A stretch of DNA of 64,000 nt from RBG-16-34-14 sp963727535 (GTDB lineage Bacteria; Bacteroidota; Ignavibacteria; Ignavibacteriales; Ignavibacteriaceae): contig CAVSGR010000006.1 of the NCBI GenBank assembly GCA_963727535.1, positions 372,001 to 436,000 of the forward strand, written 5' to 3'. Numbering within the stretch: position 1 is the first letter of the stretch; every line of letters begins with the position of its first letter. The translations under genes and the position numbers were made by a program. Below, piece after piece: positions 55,246-64,000 of the stretch. The notes under the pieces were generated by a model, which searched no databases, was not told where the DNA came from, and saw only the letters and a list, made by a program, of their open reading frames with translations.

Positions 55246-57258
55246 ATGAACAAATTCGAACTCATTTCAAATTACAAACCTTCCGGAGATCAACCGAAAG
55301 CAATAAGTGAACTTATTGATGGATTGAACCGGGATGAAAAATATCAAACTCTTCTTGGCGTTACGGGAAGCGGGAAGACATTTACAATTTCAAATGTAAT
55401 TGCCGAGATAAATAAACCGACACTTATTATTTCTCACAATAAAACTCTTGCGGCGCAATTGTACTCGGAGTTTAAATCTTTTTTTCCCAAAAATGCCGTC
55501 GAATTTTTCATAAGCTACTATGATTACTATCAACCCGAAGCTTATGTCGTATCAAGCGATGTTTATATAGAAAAAGATTTTTCAGTGAACGAAGAAATTG
55601 ACCGTTTAAGGCTTAAAGCAACGACTGCCCTTATTGAGGGAAGAAAAGATGTAATAGTTATAGCAAGCGTTAGTTGTATTTATGGTATAGGTGCACCGAC
55701 GGAATTTGCTAACCAGATAATCTTTTTGAAAAAAGGAGATAAAGTTTCCAAGAAAAAACTTTTACGTAATTTAATTGAAATTCATTATGTAAGGAATGAT
55801 GTAGAATTCGGTAGGGGAACTTTCAGAGCAAGAGGAGATGTTGTTGAAATCATCCCGGCTTATCAATATGAAGAAGCTATAAGAGCAGAGTTCTGGGATG
55901 ATGAAATTGAAAAGCTTTCTATAATAGATTCGGTTACAGGAGATGTAATCAAAGAAATAGATTCTGCGGCAATTTATCCCGCAAAGTATTTTGTTACCAA
56001 CCGCGATCAGGTTCAAAAAGCAATTTATAATATTGAACAGGAACTTGAAGAAAGATTAAAATATTTTCATTCGCAGGAAAAATATCTTGAAGCTCAGCGA
56101 ATTGAACAAAGAACTAAATTTGATATAGAAATGATGAAAGAGCTTGGTTATTGTTCGGGAATTGAAAATTATTCCAGGCATATGGATGGACGCACCCCGG
56201 GATCGAGACCTTATAATCTTATGGATTATTTTCCGAAAGATTTTCTACTGGTTATTGATGAATCACACGTTACGGTTCCACAAATAAGGGGAATGTACAA
56301 TGGTGACCGCGCGAGAAAAGAAACTTTGGTTGAGTATGGATTCAGACTCCCTTCTGCTCTCGATAATCGCCCTATGACATTTAACGAGTTTGAAGGTATG
56401 CTTGACCAGGTAATTTATGTGAGCGCAACACCTGCAGATTTTGAATTAGAAAAAAGTGGGGGAGTTGTTGTTGAACAAATTATTCGCCCTACCGGTTTGC
56501 TCGATCCAGAAATCATAATCAGACCGGTTAAAGGACAAATTGATGATCTTATCGGGGAAATAAGAGATAGAGCAGCACGGAAAGAAAGAGTGCTTGTTAC
56601 AACTCTTACAAAAAAAATGGCAGAAGATTTATCCGATTACCTTGATAAGATAGGAATTCTTGTTAGATATATTCACAGTGATATTGATGCTCTGGAAAGA
56701 GTTGAGATTTTAAGAGATTTAAGACTCGGAGATTTTGATGTTCTTGTTGGAGTAAATTTATTGAGAGAGGGTCTCGATCTTCCAGAAGTCTCTTTGGTTG
56801 CAATTATTGATGCCGACAAAGAAGGTTTTTTAAGAAGCGAAAGATCATTGATGCAGACTGCAGGAAGAACAGCGCGTAATGTTAATGGCAAAGTTATTAT
56901 GTATGCCGATAGAATTACGGACTCTATGAGAAAAACTATTAATGAAACGAACAGAAGAAGAAAGTTACAAACCGAGTATAATGAACAAAATAATATTTCT
57001 CCTAAAACTATTTACAAAAGTATGGAAGAAATTCTTGCATCAACTTCGATTGCGGATGTAAGAAAAAAAGAAGAGAAGGAAGATTTTTCTTTTTCAAAAG
57101 TTGCGGAACCTGTTTTAAAGTATATGAACAGAGATCAAAAAACAGATTTAATTGAACAACTAACCAAACAAATGCATGAAGCTGCAAAGGATTTAGAGTT
57201 TGAGAGAGCGGCAGCATTGAGAGATGAAGTGAACCGGCTTAAAAAAATGTTAAAGTAA
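55246..57258 (+). CDS. uvrB: Excinuclease ABC subunit B
   Basis: DNA damage-verifying helicase-like subunit of nucleotide excision repair. 670 aa: Walker A GVTGSGKT (about 37-44), beta-hairpin ISYYDYYQPEAYV, DESHVTVPQIRGMYNGDR, motif V/VI region (LREGLDLPEVSLVAI, QTAGRTARN) and a C-terminal UVR domain (QLTKQMHEAAKDLEFERAA) for UvrC contact. Intact. It abuts the convergent sugar-transferase gene with no spacer. Confidence 0.97.
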   Translation: MNKFELISNYKPSGDQPKAISELIDGLNRDEKYQTLLGVTGSGKTFTISNVIAEINKPTLIISHNKTLAAQLYSEFKSFFPKNAVEFFISYYDYYQPEAYVVSSDVYIEKDFSVNEEIDRLRLKATTALIEGRKDVIVIASVSCIYGIGAPTEFANQIIFLKKGDKVSKKKLLRNLIEIHYVRNDVEFGRGTFRARGDVVEIIPAYQYEEAIRAEFWDDEIEKLSIIDSVTGDVIKEIDSAAIYPAKYFVTNRDQVQKAIYNIEQELEERLKYFHSQEKYLEAQRIEQRTKFDIEMMKELGYCSGIENYSRHMDGRTPGSRPYNLMDYFPKDFLLVIDESHVTVPQIRGMYNGDRARKETLVEYGFRLPSALDNRPMTFNEFEGMLDQVIYVSATPADFELEKSGGVVVEQIIRPTGLLDPEIIIRPVKGQIDDLIGEIRDRAARKERVLVTTLTKKMAEDLSDYLDKIGILVRYIHSDIDALERVEILRDLRLGDFDVLVGVNLLREGLDLPEVSLVAIIDADKEGFLRSERSLMQTAGRTARNVNGKVIMYADRITDSMRKTINETNRRRKLQTEYNEQNNISPKTIYKSMEEILASTSIADVRKKEEKEDFSFSKVAEPVLKYMNRDQKTDLIEQLTKQMHEAAKDLEFERAAALRDEVNRLKKMLK

Positions 57259-58656
57259 TTAAACAGCTTTAGTTTTTCCTTTTAGCATTTGCCAGCCTGT
57301 CTGAATTATAATCTGAATATCCAGCCAGAAAGACCAGTTCTCGATATACCAGAGATCATATTCAATTCTTTTAGTGATGAGTTTTTTATTTTCTTCATCA
57401 TCAACAACATCTCCCCGCAAACCATGAATTTGTGCCCATCCTGTGATACCCGGTTTAACATTATGACGAAGCTTTATTTCCTCAAAAATTTTTCCATACC
57501 TGTTATCGTAGGGAATAGGGTAAGGTCGCGGACCAACAACTGACATTTCCCCTTTAAGAACGTTAATGAATTGTGGGAGTTCATCAATATTTGTTTTTCT
57601 TAAGAAATTACCAAATTTAGTTAGGCGGGGATCGTTTATTGTAACGGGTTCAAAAACATTCCCTGTTTTTTTGTCTGGCATTAGAGTTCTGAATTTATAA
57701 CATTTAAACTTTTTGTTCTTTGTTCCGATTCTTTCCTGCACAAATAAAACCGAACCTTTGGAAGTAAGTTTTATTAGTAAAGTTATTATTGGGAAAAGCA
57801 CCGAAAGAATAAAAACAGTTACAAATAAAGAAAATATAAAGTCAAAAATTCTTTTTGCCGCACGCCACTGTGCTTCTTCAAGCGGTTCGTTTCTGGATGT
57901 AATAATCGGGAAATTGCCGATCATACTTATATGGAAACGTTGCGATACAAATTTGAAATAATCAGGTATAATATGAATTCTGACAGCATTCTTGTTGCAT
58001 GTTTTAATTAATTCATCCATTAAAGGAGTATCGCTTTGTGGCAGGGCAAGAACAACCTCATCAATATTTTCCGAAGCAATAACTTTTTCAAGCTGATCAT
58101 AACTTCCGATTACATCATTTACTATCTCATTGTCTTTACTAAGAAATCCCGCAAAGCCGTAGCCAAAGTCCGGGTTCTCAATTATTAATTCTCTAAATTT
58201 TTTAGCAATCTCGCCGAAACCAATAATCAATAAACGGCGAATGTTGATTCCTTTTTGCCTCAGCTTCTTCATTATTTTCCTAAATAAAATGAAACGCAGG
58301 CTTACTAGGAAAAAAAGAAGTAATGAATAAAAAATGATGAAGTTTCTTGTGAAGAGATTTTCTTTTACAATAAATATAAAAGTAATAGAAATAAGAACCT
58401 GGACAAGTACACTTTTTGCAATTTTGACAATCTGAAAAACAAAAAGTCTCCGGACAAAGTCGTCATAGAAAGTTGTAATGCTCGCAAAAAAGTACCAGGC
58501 AAAATTTAATGCAGCTTCCAGGATGAACATCTTATTATGATCGAGCAGAATTTGAAATGATTGAGCCAGCTTTGCAGCAACCAGGAAAGCAATATTAAGT
58601 AAAATTAAATCACTTAATAAACGCAGGTAATAAATTGATCTTCTGTTTACAATCAT
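57259..58656 (-). CDS. WbaP/WcaJ-type undecaprenyl-phosphate sugar-1-phosphate transferase
   Basis: Starts exopolysaccharide or O-antigen units by loading a sugar-1-phosphate onto undecaprenyl phosphate. 465 aa: four N-terminal helices, a CoA-binding-like Rossmann segment (RRLLIIGFGEIAKKFREL), a fifth helix and the catalytic domain (AKRIFDFIFSLFV, KCYKFRTLM, RKTNIDELPQFINVLKGEMSVVGPRP, YIENWSFWLDIQII). All are family marks. It is the last gene of a minus-strand glycan operon. Confidence 0.92.
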   Translation of the reverse strand: MIVNRRSIYYLRLLSDLILLNIAFLVAAKLAQSFQILLDHNKMFILEAALNFAWYFFASITTFYDDFVRRLFVFQIVKIAKSVLVQVLISITFIFIVKENLFTRNFIIFYSLLLFFLVSLRFILFRKIMKKLRQKGINIRRLLIIGFGEIAKKFRELIIENPDFGYGFAGFLSKDNEIVNDVIGSYDQLEKVIASENIDEVVLALPQSDTPLMDELIKTCNKNAVRIHIIPDYFKFVSQRFHISMIGNFPIITSRNEPLEEAQWRAAKRIFDFIFSLFVTVFILSVLFPIITLLIKLTSKGSVLFVQERIGTKNKKFKCYKFRTLMPDKKTGNVFEPVTINDPRLTKFGNFLRKTNIDELPQFINVLKGEMSVVGPRPYPIPYDNRYGKIFEEIKLRHNVKPGITGWAQIHGLRGDVVDDEENKKLITKRIEYDLWYIENWSFWLDIQIIIQTGWQMLKGKTKAV

Positions 58657-59798
58657 TTAATGGGTAATTGCTTTTTCTTATTAAAGAAATTTAATGATTT
58701 ATCCCGGACATATTGTTTCATATTCGTTTCAAAGATATCTCTGCTAAATTTTTTCGCATGGTTTGAAATTACAATAGAATCAAAAATACTTTTTTCTTTT
58801 TCAAATTTATGAACAGCATTTTTAATAACTTCCACATTTTGTGAATTAAATAAAATTCCTGTTGAGCCATCAATTACTGTTTCCGCTGTTCCCCCTTTAT
58901 TTAAAGCGATCACAGGAGTTCCGCAAGCCATCGCCTCAACTACTGTTATTCCAAAATCTTCTTCTGCTGCAAATACGAGGGCTTTTGCTTTTTGAAGAAG
59001 AGATTTCAAAAGATTATTGTTAAAAGACAAAACTTCAATATTTGGAGTTGCCATCATTTTGATTTTATCAAATTCAGGTCCCTCCCCAATAACTTTTAGT
59101 TTTTTATCTTTCATTTCGGAAAAAGCTTTAACAATGAGATCGACCTTTTTATAAGGAACCATTCGTGAGGCTGACAAGTAGAAATCTTCTTTTTCTGTCT
59201 CACAGGTAAATTTGTTTACATCGACCGGTGGATAAATTATATCAGCTTCACGGTTGTATATTCTTTTAATTTTCCCGGCGATAAATTTTGAATTGGCAAT
59301 AAGATAATTAGGTCGCGATGCAGTTTTGAGATCCCATTTTCTTAAATAGTTAATAGTTGATCTTGCTAAAAAACCTTTTAGCCCTCTTGAAATGTTAGCA
59401 TTGTTAAGATATAATTCAGCGTTATCCCATGCATATCTCATTGGCGAATGACAGTAACTTATATGAAGTTGATCAGGTTTTGTTTTTATGCCTTTTGCAA
59501 CTGCGTGTGAGCTTGATATAATTAAATCATAGCCGGAAAGATCAAGTTTTTCTACGGCTAAAGGAAAAAGTGGAAGATAATTTCGGTGACTTTTCTTTGC
59601 GAAGGGGAATTTTTGGATGAAAGAGGTTTTAGCATGTTTTCCCTTCAGAATAATCTCCCGCTGTTTGTCATTTAAAAAATCTACCAGTCCAAAGATATCT
59701 GCATCCTGCCAGATGTTAGTAAAAGATTCTACAACTTTTTCAGAACCCGCATAATTAACAAACCATTCATGAACAATAGCGGTTTTCAGATTATTCAA
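58653..59798 (-). CDS. Family 4 glycosyltransferase
   Basis: 381 residues, GT-B fold. N-terminal acceptor domain (VHEWFVNYAGSEKVVESF), C-terminal donor domain with SASRMVPYKKVDLIVKAF and EEDFGITVVEAMACGTPVIALNKGG, the EX7E-type motif. Its end overlaps the WbaP-like start by four bases. Substrate unknown. Confidence 0.88.
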   Translation of the reverse strand: MNNLKTAIVHEWFVNYAGSEKVVESFTNIWQDADIFGLVDFLNDKQREIILKGKHAKTSFIQKFPFAKKSHRNYLPLFPLAVEKLDLSGYDLIISSSHAVAKGIKTKPDQLHISYCHSPMRYAWDNAELYLNNANISRGLKGFLARSTINYLRKWDLKTASRPNYLIANSKFIAGKIKRIYNREADIIYPPVDVNKFTCETEKEDFYLSASRMVPYKKVDLIVKAFSEMKDKKLKVIGEGPEFDKIKMMATPNIEVLSFNNNLLKSLLQKAKALVFAAEEDFGITVVEAMACGTPVIALNKGGTAETVIDGSTGILFNSQNVEVIKNAVHKFEKEKSIFDSIVISNHAKKFSRDIFETNMKQYVRDKSLNFFNKKKQLPIK

Positions 59799-59888
59799 TA
59801 CCAGCCTGATAATAAGTTTTTGATATCTGAAAAATAAAAATAAAATAGTGGATTGACGAATCGAAATCCTGCCTGGCTAATTTCAATT

Positions 59889-60995
59889 TTACCTTACTAT
59901 TGAATTGTAAATTTCTTCTGTTTCTTTCGCCATTCTTTCTAAAGAAAAACGTTTAGTTATTTTTCCCCTCGACTCTTTTACAAAAGATTTCCAGAGTTCA
60001 AAATCTTCAGATAATTTTATTATAAAGTCAGCGGCTTGTTTTGGCTTTTCCAAATTATATAAGAATCCTGTTTTGTTATCTTCTACAAGATCGTTATTTC
60101 CAACGACGTTTGAAGCAATAACCGGAACACCGTAAGACATTGCTTCTAAAATGGCAAGAGGCATTCCTTCCCACCTCGAGGTGGAAATGTAGCAGAAAGA
60201 ATCTTCTAAATATTTACCCGGATTTTCAACAGATCCTTTAAAAACAAAAGACTGATTAAATCCATTATCTTTAGTCATTTTCTTAATTTCGGTTTCTTCT
60301 TCTCCGGTGCCAAGTAAAATAATCTTAAAGAATTGCGCGGATTTTCTTTCTTTAAGTTCCTTAAATATCTCAATTAGTTGAGAAGAATTTTTTTGATAAT
60401 TAAATCTTGTAAAAGTTGTTATGACCTTTGGTTTAGAAGAAAAATTTTGTTCTGATATTGATTGTGCCGGAATTTCAACAGCATTTTCTATAATTGAAAT
60501 TTTTGACGGAGACGAAATTTTATTTTGAATTAATCTTTCATATTCGCCTTTTGAGACCGAAATAATTTTTTTTGTGAATAGAGAAAGTATCTTTTCAATT
60601 AGCCCATAAAAATATTTTTGAACACTGTTATAATTCCCGGTATGAAAACCATGAAAAGTATGGACACAAGGAACACCAGTTAAAAAAGAAAGTAACCTGC
60701 CATATATTCCCGCACCTTTTCCATGAGAATGAATTACATTTATGAAATTCCTTTTTGTAAAAACTTTAAGATTAAAGAGAGTTGTAAATTTGAATTTTCT
60801 ATGCGGAATTAAGATTATTTTGTTTTCACCTATTAATTCTGTAAATCTTCTTTTATAAGGAATATCATCAGGGCAGGCAACGTAAAAGTTGTTATTTTTG
60901 TGTAATGCTTTTAATAAAGAATAAATATGTTCTGGACCGCCGCCGAAATCCGCTCGTGCTGTTATGATTAGAACATTTAAACTTTTTTTGTTCAT
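59889..60995 (-). CDS. Family 4 glycosyltransferase
   Basis: 368 residues, GT-B fold. GGGPEHIYSLLKALHKNN at the N-terminus, HSHGKGAGIYGRLLS, then FTRFNYQKNSSQLIEIF and ISTSRWEGMPLAILEAMSYGVPVIAS with the EX7E motif. 90 bases upstream of the next minus-strand gene and divergent from the family 2 enzyme at 61.1 kb. Substrate unknown. Confidence 0.88.
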   Translation of the reverse strand: MNKKSLNVLIITARADFGGGPEHIYSLLKALHKNNNFYVACPDDIPYKRRFTELIGENKIILIPHRKFKFTTLFNLKVFTKRNFINVIHSHGKGAGIYGRLLSFLTGVPCVHTFHGFHTGNYNSVQKYFYGLIEKILSLFTKKIISVSKGEYERLIQNKISSPSKISIIENAVEIPAQSISEQNFSSKPKVITTFTRFNYQKNSSQLIEIFKELKERKSAQFFKIILLGTGEEETEIKKMTKDNGFNQSFVFKGSVENPGKYLEDSFCYISTSRWEGMPLAILEAMSYGVPVIASNVVGNNDLVEDNKTGFLYNLEKPKQAADFIIKLSEDFELWKSFVKESRGKITKRFSLERMAKETEEIYNSIVR

Positions 60996-61079
60996 TATTC
61001 AGGAAAATTTATAAAAAGGCAAACTAAACACTTAAATTTAAGAATAATTGTCTGGCAAAATAAACAAGTTCCGTGAGCT

Positions 61080-61889
61080 ATGAAGATTTCTATTATAACA
61101 CCAACATATAATTCGAAAGCTACGATATCACGGAATGTTACTTCTATTATAAGCCAGTCTTATAAAAATTTTGAGCAAATTATTGTAGATAACAAAAGCG
61201 AGGACGGTACTTTAAGTTTAGTTAAGCAACTTTATGATGAAAATGGTTTGAACGATCAATTAAAAATAATAAGTGAAAAAGATAATGGAATTTCCGATGC
61301 TTTTAATAAAGGTATAAAATCTGCAACTGGTGAAATAATTACTATCCTGAATAGTGACGATTTATATTATAACTCTTGGGTACTTGAAAAAGTTGCGAAT
61401 ATATTTAATGACCCGGAAATATTTTTTACTCACGGGGATGTTTATTTCGATGACCCGGTTTATGGTTCCAACATAAGGAAACCCTTACTTTGTCCTGTAA
61501 CTACAGCGATGCCGTATAATCATCCGACTATGTTTTTAAGAAAAGAGATTTATGAGAAATTCGGTTTGTTCGATCTTTCCTACAGATATTCGATGGATTT
61601 TGAATTTATAGTAAGACTTGAAAAAAAATTCCCGGAAATTAAAACAAAAGTAAAATATTTTTCTGATTTCCCGATTGCAAAAATGTATTCCGGTGGGGCT
61701 TCGTGGGAGAATGAATTACAATCAATCGAAGAGACTAAAAAGGCGCTCAAAAAATATGATTTCTGGAATTCTTCTGCGAAGAGAAATTATTTATTAAGAA
61801 TTTTCAGAACACGGCTGAAAAAATATTTGAGTGTTCTTAATCTTAATTTTGTGGTTAAGATCTGGCGAAAAAGGAAATGGAAGCAATAA
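61080..61889 (+). CDS. Family 2 glycosyltransferase
   Basis: 269 residues, GT-A fold. SIITPTYNSKATISRNVTSI is the classical N-terminus; IIVDNKSEDGT, TILNSDDLYY (DxD) and a C-terminal region with YSMDFEFIVRLEKKFPE follow. Likely adds a sugar to the surface-polysaccharide unit. First plus-strand gene of this part of the cluster. Confidence 0.9.
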   Translation: MKISIITPTYNSKATISRNVTSIISQSYKNFEQIIVDNKSEDGTLSLVKQLYDENGLNDQLKIISEKDNGISDAFNKGIKSATGEIITILNSDDLYYNSWVLEKVANIFNDPEIFFTHGDVYFDDPVYGSNIRKPLLCPVTTAMPYNHPTMFLRKEIYEKFGLFDLSYRYSMDFEFIVRLEKKFPEIKTKVKYFSDFPIAKMYSGGASWENELQSIEETKKALKKYDFWNSSAKRNYLLRIFRTRLKKYLSVLNLNFVVKIWRKRKWKQ

Positions 61890-61893
61890 AGAA

Positions 61894-63360
61894 TTGGATT
61901 TTTCAAGATTAAAAATATTCTTCAGAAGAAGGGAATTCAGTAATTCTGCATGGAATATTGCTGATGTAATTTTACTTCCTTTTTTAATGCTATTATTTAC
62001 TCCATTCTTTATTAAGAATTTGGGAACTGACCAGTACGGAATCTGGATGTTTGTTAATTCAATTATAGCAAGCATCGGGATTGTTAATATGGGGCTTGGC
62101 GACGCCTCCATCAAATTCGTCTCAAAGTACAGGGCATTAAATGATACGCCTAATATTAATAGAATTGTGAATACTACTTTTTCATTAAGCCTTTTTTTAT
62201 TGTTAATCATTATTCTTTTGGGAATCGGGGTAGCATTCTTAGTTGAGAATTTTAATTTGTTTAATCTTGATGATACAAATCGCACTGTTGCGTCATCTGC
62301 TATACAACTCGGTAGTATAATTTTTGGTTTGAGACAGATTGAACAAGTTATTCTGGCAACTTTCCGTGGATATGAAAGATATGACAGTTCTTCACAAATT
62401 TCTATGACGTCTAAAACTGTCTTATTATTTTCTCAGGTTATTACTGTTTATCTGGGGTATCATCTCGTTGAATTATATACGGTAAGCGTAATTTCTTCTG
62501 CGTTAATGGTAGTTGGTGAAATAATTTTTTCCAAATTTAAGTATAAGAAGATATCATTTGTTCCCACTATAAAGAGACAATCCATTAAAGAAATTTTTAG
62601 TTTTAGCTCATGGTCATGGACTCAATCAGTAATGGGTATTATTGTTGGACATGTAGACAGACTGATTATTATAACTTTAGCAGGACCAACTTTTTTGGCT
62701 TATTATGCTCTTGCTTCAACCGTGGGAACACAGATTCATACAATATTTACAGCTTCGGTCAGCTGGGTCTTCCCGAAGGTTTCTGGTAAAACAGAGAGAA
62801 AAGAGAACCTTTCCAGTTTATATTATAAAATGCAACTGCTTATAATTATACTCGGGACAATTGCAGTTGCAATATTAATTTTGTTTGAGTATCCTATTTT
62901 TCATACCTGGCTTGGGACCGAGACATATACAAATTCTATATTGTATATAAGATTATTTCTTTTTTTGGCTTTCTTTAATATGCTTTCAATTATTCCATAT
63001 TACTTTATGCTTGGAGCAAACCTGATCCGCATATCAGCTTTGTTTATGTTTATCAGTGTTGTTTTTACTATCGGTTTTATGATATTAGGTTATCACTTAG
63101 CTGACGTAGAAGGATTAGCTTATGGAAAGTTTTTAGCTTCTATTGTTTCAATTCCACTTATGCTGATGTTCGTTCATTATAAAATAATAGATAAAGTAAA
63201 TATATATTCCGGACTTAAGATTTATTTACCTGCCGTCTTAATTGCAATTTCAATTTATTTTTTCAACTTAGTCTCTATCCCGCTTTTTATTGGCGGCGCT
63301 GTTCTCCTTTGGTTTTTATATAAAGAAAGAGTTTTAAAAACATCTGTGGCAAAAATATAA
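61894..63360 (+). CDS. Wzx-like polysaccharide flippase
   Basis: About 488 residues from TTG 61894, chosen because the upstream part of the open frame overlaps the glycosyltransferase gene. Twelve or more hydrophobic helices of the oligosaccharide-flippase (MATE-like) family: NSAWNIADVILLPFLMLLF, FFIKNLGTDQYGIWMF, GLGDASIKFVSKY. It would flip undecaprenyl-linked glycans to the periplasm, in line with its neighbours. Confidence 0.88.
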   Translation: MDFSRLKIFFRRREFSNSAWNIADVILLPFLMLLFTPFFIKNLGTDQYGIWMFVNSIIASIGIVNMGLGDASIKFVSKYRALNDTPNINRIVNTTFSLSLFLLLIIILLGIGVAFLVENFNLFNLDDTNRTVASSAIQLGSIIFGLRQIEQVILATFRGYERYDSSSQISMTSKTVLLFSQVITVYLGYHLVELYTVSVISSALMVVGEIIFSKFKYKKISFVPTIKRQSIKEIFSFSSWSWTQSVMGIIVGHVDRLIIITLAGPTFLAYYALASTVGTQIHTIFTASVSWVFPKVSGKTERKENLSSLYYKMQLLIIILGTIAVAILILFEYPIFHTWLGTETYTNSILYIRLFLFLAFFNMLSIIPYYFMLGANLIRISALFMFISVVFTIGFMILGYHLADVEGLAYGKFLASIVSIPLMLMFVHYKIIDKVNIYSGLKIYLPAVLIAISIYFFNLVSIPLFIGGAVLLWFLYKERVLKTSVAKI

Positions 63361-63361
63361 A

Positions 63362-64000
63362 GTGGTTATAAAAAGAATTTTTCTGAAACTATTTAAAAAA
63401 CTTGAGCGATATTTTACGAAGAATCTTGTCCGTAAAATAGAGACTAATTCGGTTTTGCTTGCACAAATTCACATTAACAGGATTAAGGAATTAAAAGAAG
63501 TTTCTTCGTTAAAGGATGTTGAGTTCAAAGTTTTTTCCGAATGGGGAGAGGATGGGATTATACAATACCTCACAAATAATGTTGAAATTAGAAATAAAAT
63601 TTTTGTAGAGTTCGGTGTTCAGGATTACAAAGAATCCAACACGAGATTTCTTTTGATAAATGATTTATGGAAGGGTCTTGTTATTGATAGTGATAAAGAT
63701 TGTATTTCTGAAATAAAAAAAGATGATATTTATTTCAGATACAATTTGACGGCTAAAAATGCTTTTATTACAAAAGAAAATATAAATGATCTTATTTCAG
63801 ATTCCGGCATTTCCGGTGAGATTGGTTTATTAAGTATAGATATAGATGGAAACGATTATTGGGTCTGGGAAGCAATAAATTTTATAGATCCTGCGATTGT
63901 AATCTGTGAGTACAATGGTTTGTTTGGTCCAACTTACCCGGTTTCAATTCCGTACAGTTCCGATTTTTACAGAACAAAGAAACATTTTTCAAATCTTTAT
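63362..64000 (+). CDS. FkbM/SAM-methyltransferase-like protein, cut by the window end
   Basis: 213 codons from GTG 63362 (two bases after the flippase stop) run open to the last base. The N-terminus is basic and helical (KLFKKLERYFTKNLVRK). A Rossmann-like region shows KIFVEFGVQDYKESNTRFLL and WKGLVIDSDKDC, then IGLLSIDIDGNDYWVWEAI. This resembles the SAM-binding part of FkbM-type methyltransferases found in glycan clusters. The C-terminus is not seen. Confidence 0.7.
   Translation, partial: MVIKRIFLKLFKKLERYFTKNLVRKIETNSVLLAQIHINRIKELKEVSSLKDVEFKVFSEWGEDGIIQYLTNNVEIRNKIFVEFGVQDYKESNTRFLLINDLWKGLVIDSDKDCISEIKKDDIYFRYNLTAKNAFITKENINDLISDSGISGEIGLLSIDIDGNDYWVWEAINFIDPAIVICEYNGLFGPTYPVSIPYSSDFYRTKKHFSNLY

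Overview
The window is AT-rich chromosomal DNA from a bacterium of the Bacteroidota/Chlorobiota/Ignavibacteriota side of the FCB group. Ignavibacteria-like is my best inference. The reasons are weak Shine-Dalgarno signals, many TTG starts, a RodZ/STAS/PgpH/GlmU-like gene set of FCB character, a DUF6913-like gene, and one TAnnTTTG-type promoter candidate. No rRNA or species marker is present, so the assignment is tentative.

Layout. 0-24.5 kb is a dense plus-strand housekeeping run: rng, gcvT, comB-like, ftsK, lolA-like, flippase-like, outer-membrane barrel, uppP, cyclophilin lipoprotein, NSS transporter with a previously untracked 40-residue MetS-like small subunit, holA, an ECF sigma with a probable anti-sigma, rpmE2, a GlmU-like nucleotidyltransferase, rsmB, rodZ, ligA, a SWIM-like protein, a STAS protein, pgpH and xerD. 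24.5-31.6 kb holds envelope genes (glycosyltransferase, MsbA-like exporter, O-antigen ligase, GlmU), rpsT between two copies of a REP-like palindrome, and queE-queD.

31.6-37 kb is an accessory island. It holds vsr, a decayed dcm, an unknown nuclease-like gene, a ParB/Srx-domain gene and an HNH-nuclease remnant, with a perfect 9-bp inverted repeat in the divergent intergenic region. Next to it, a DUF559 endonuclease gene sits between two copies of a terminal-inverted-repeat element. 37-41.4 kb (minus strand) encodes HMG-CoA reductase homologue, PlsC acyltransferase, alkyl-DHAP synthase (AGPS) and a DHRS7B/PexRAP-like reductase. Together these look like a bacterial version of the peroxisomal ether-lipid pathway. 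41.8-46.3 kb has small genes, an M23 peptidase and an S9 peptidase.

47.1-52.5 kb is a second accessory region. It has an IS with a frameshifted transposase and 19-bp flanking direct repeats, a decayed OLD-family ATPase/TOPRIM nuclease, a lone membrane protein, and initiator tRNA-Met with a tandem series of tRNA-3'-end-like repeats, one of which carries a GIY-YIG nuclease gene. 53-64 kb returns to core genes (rlpA, methyltransferase, DUF423, CcmE-like, uvrB). It then enters an exopolysaccharide/O-antigen cluster (WbaP-like transferase, three glycosyltransferases, Wzx-like flippase, and a partial methyltransferase-like gene cut by the window end).

Single-base frameshifts, mostly at homopolymers, interrupt at least five housekeeping genes (rng, gcvT, the GlmU-like gene, the DUF6913-like gene, queD). 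They are much denser in the accessory genes (dcm, the nuclease-like gene, the ParB-like gene, the transposase, the OLD gene). A background of sequencing error is likely, with genuine decay possibly added in the islands.
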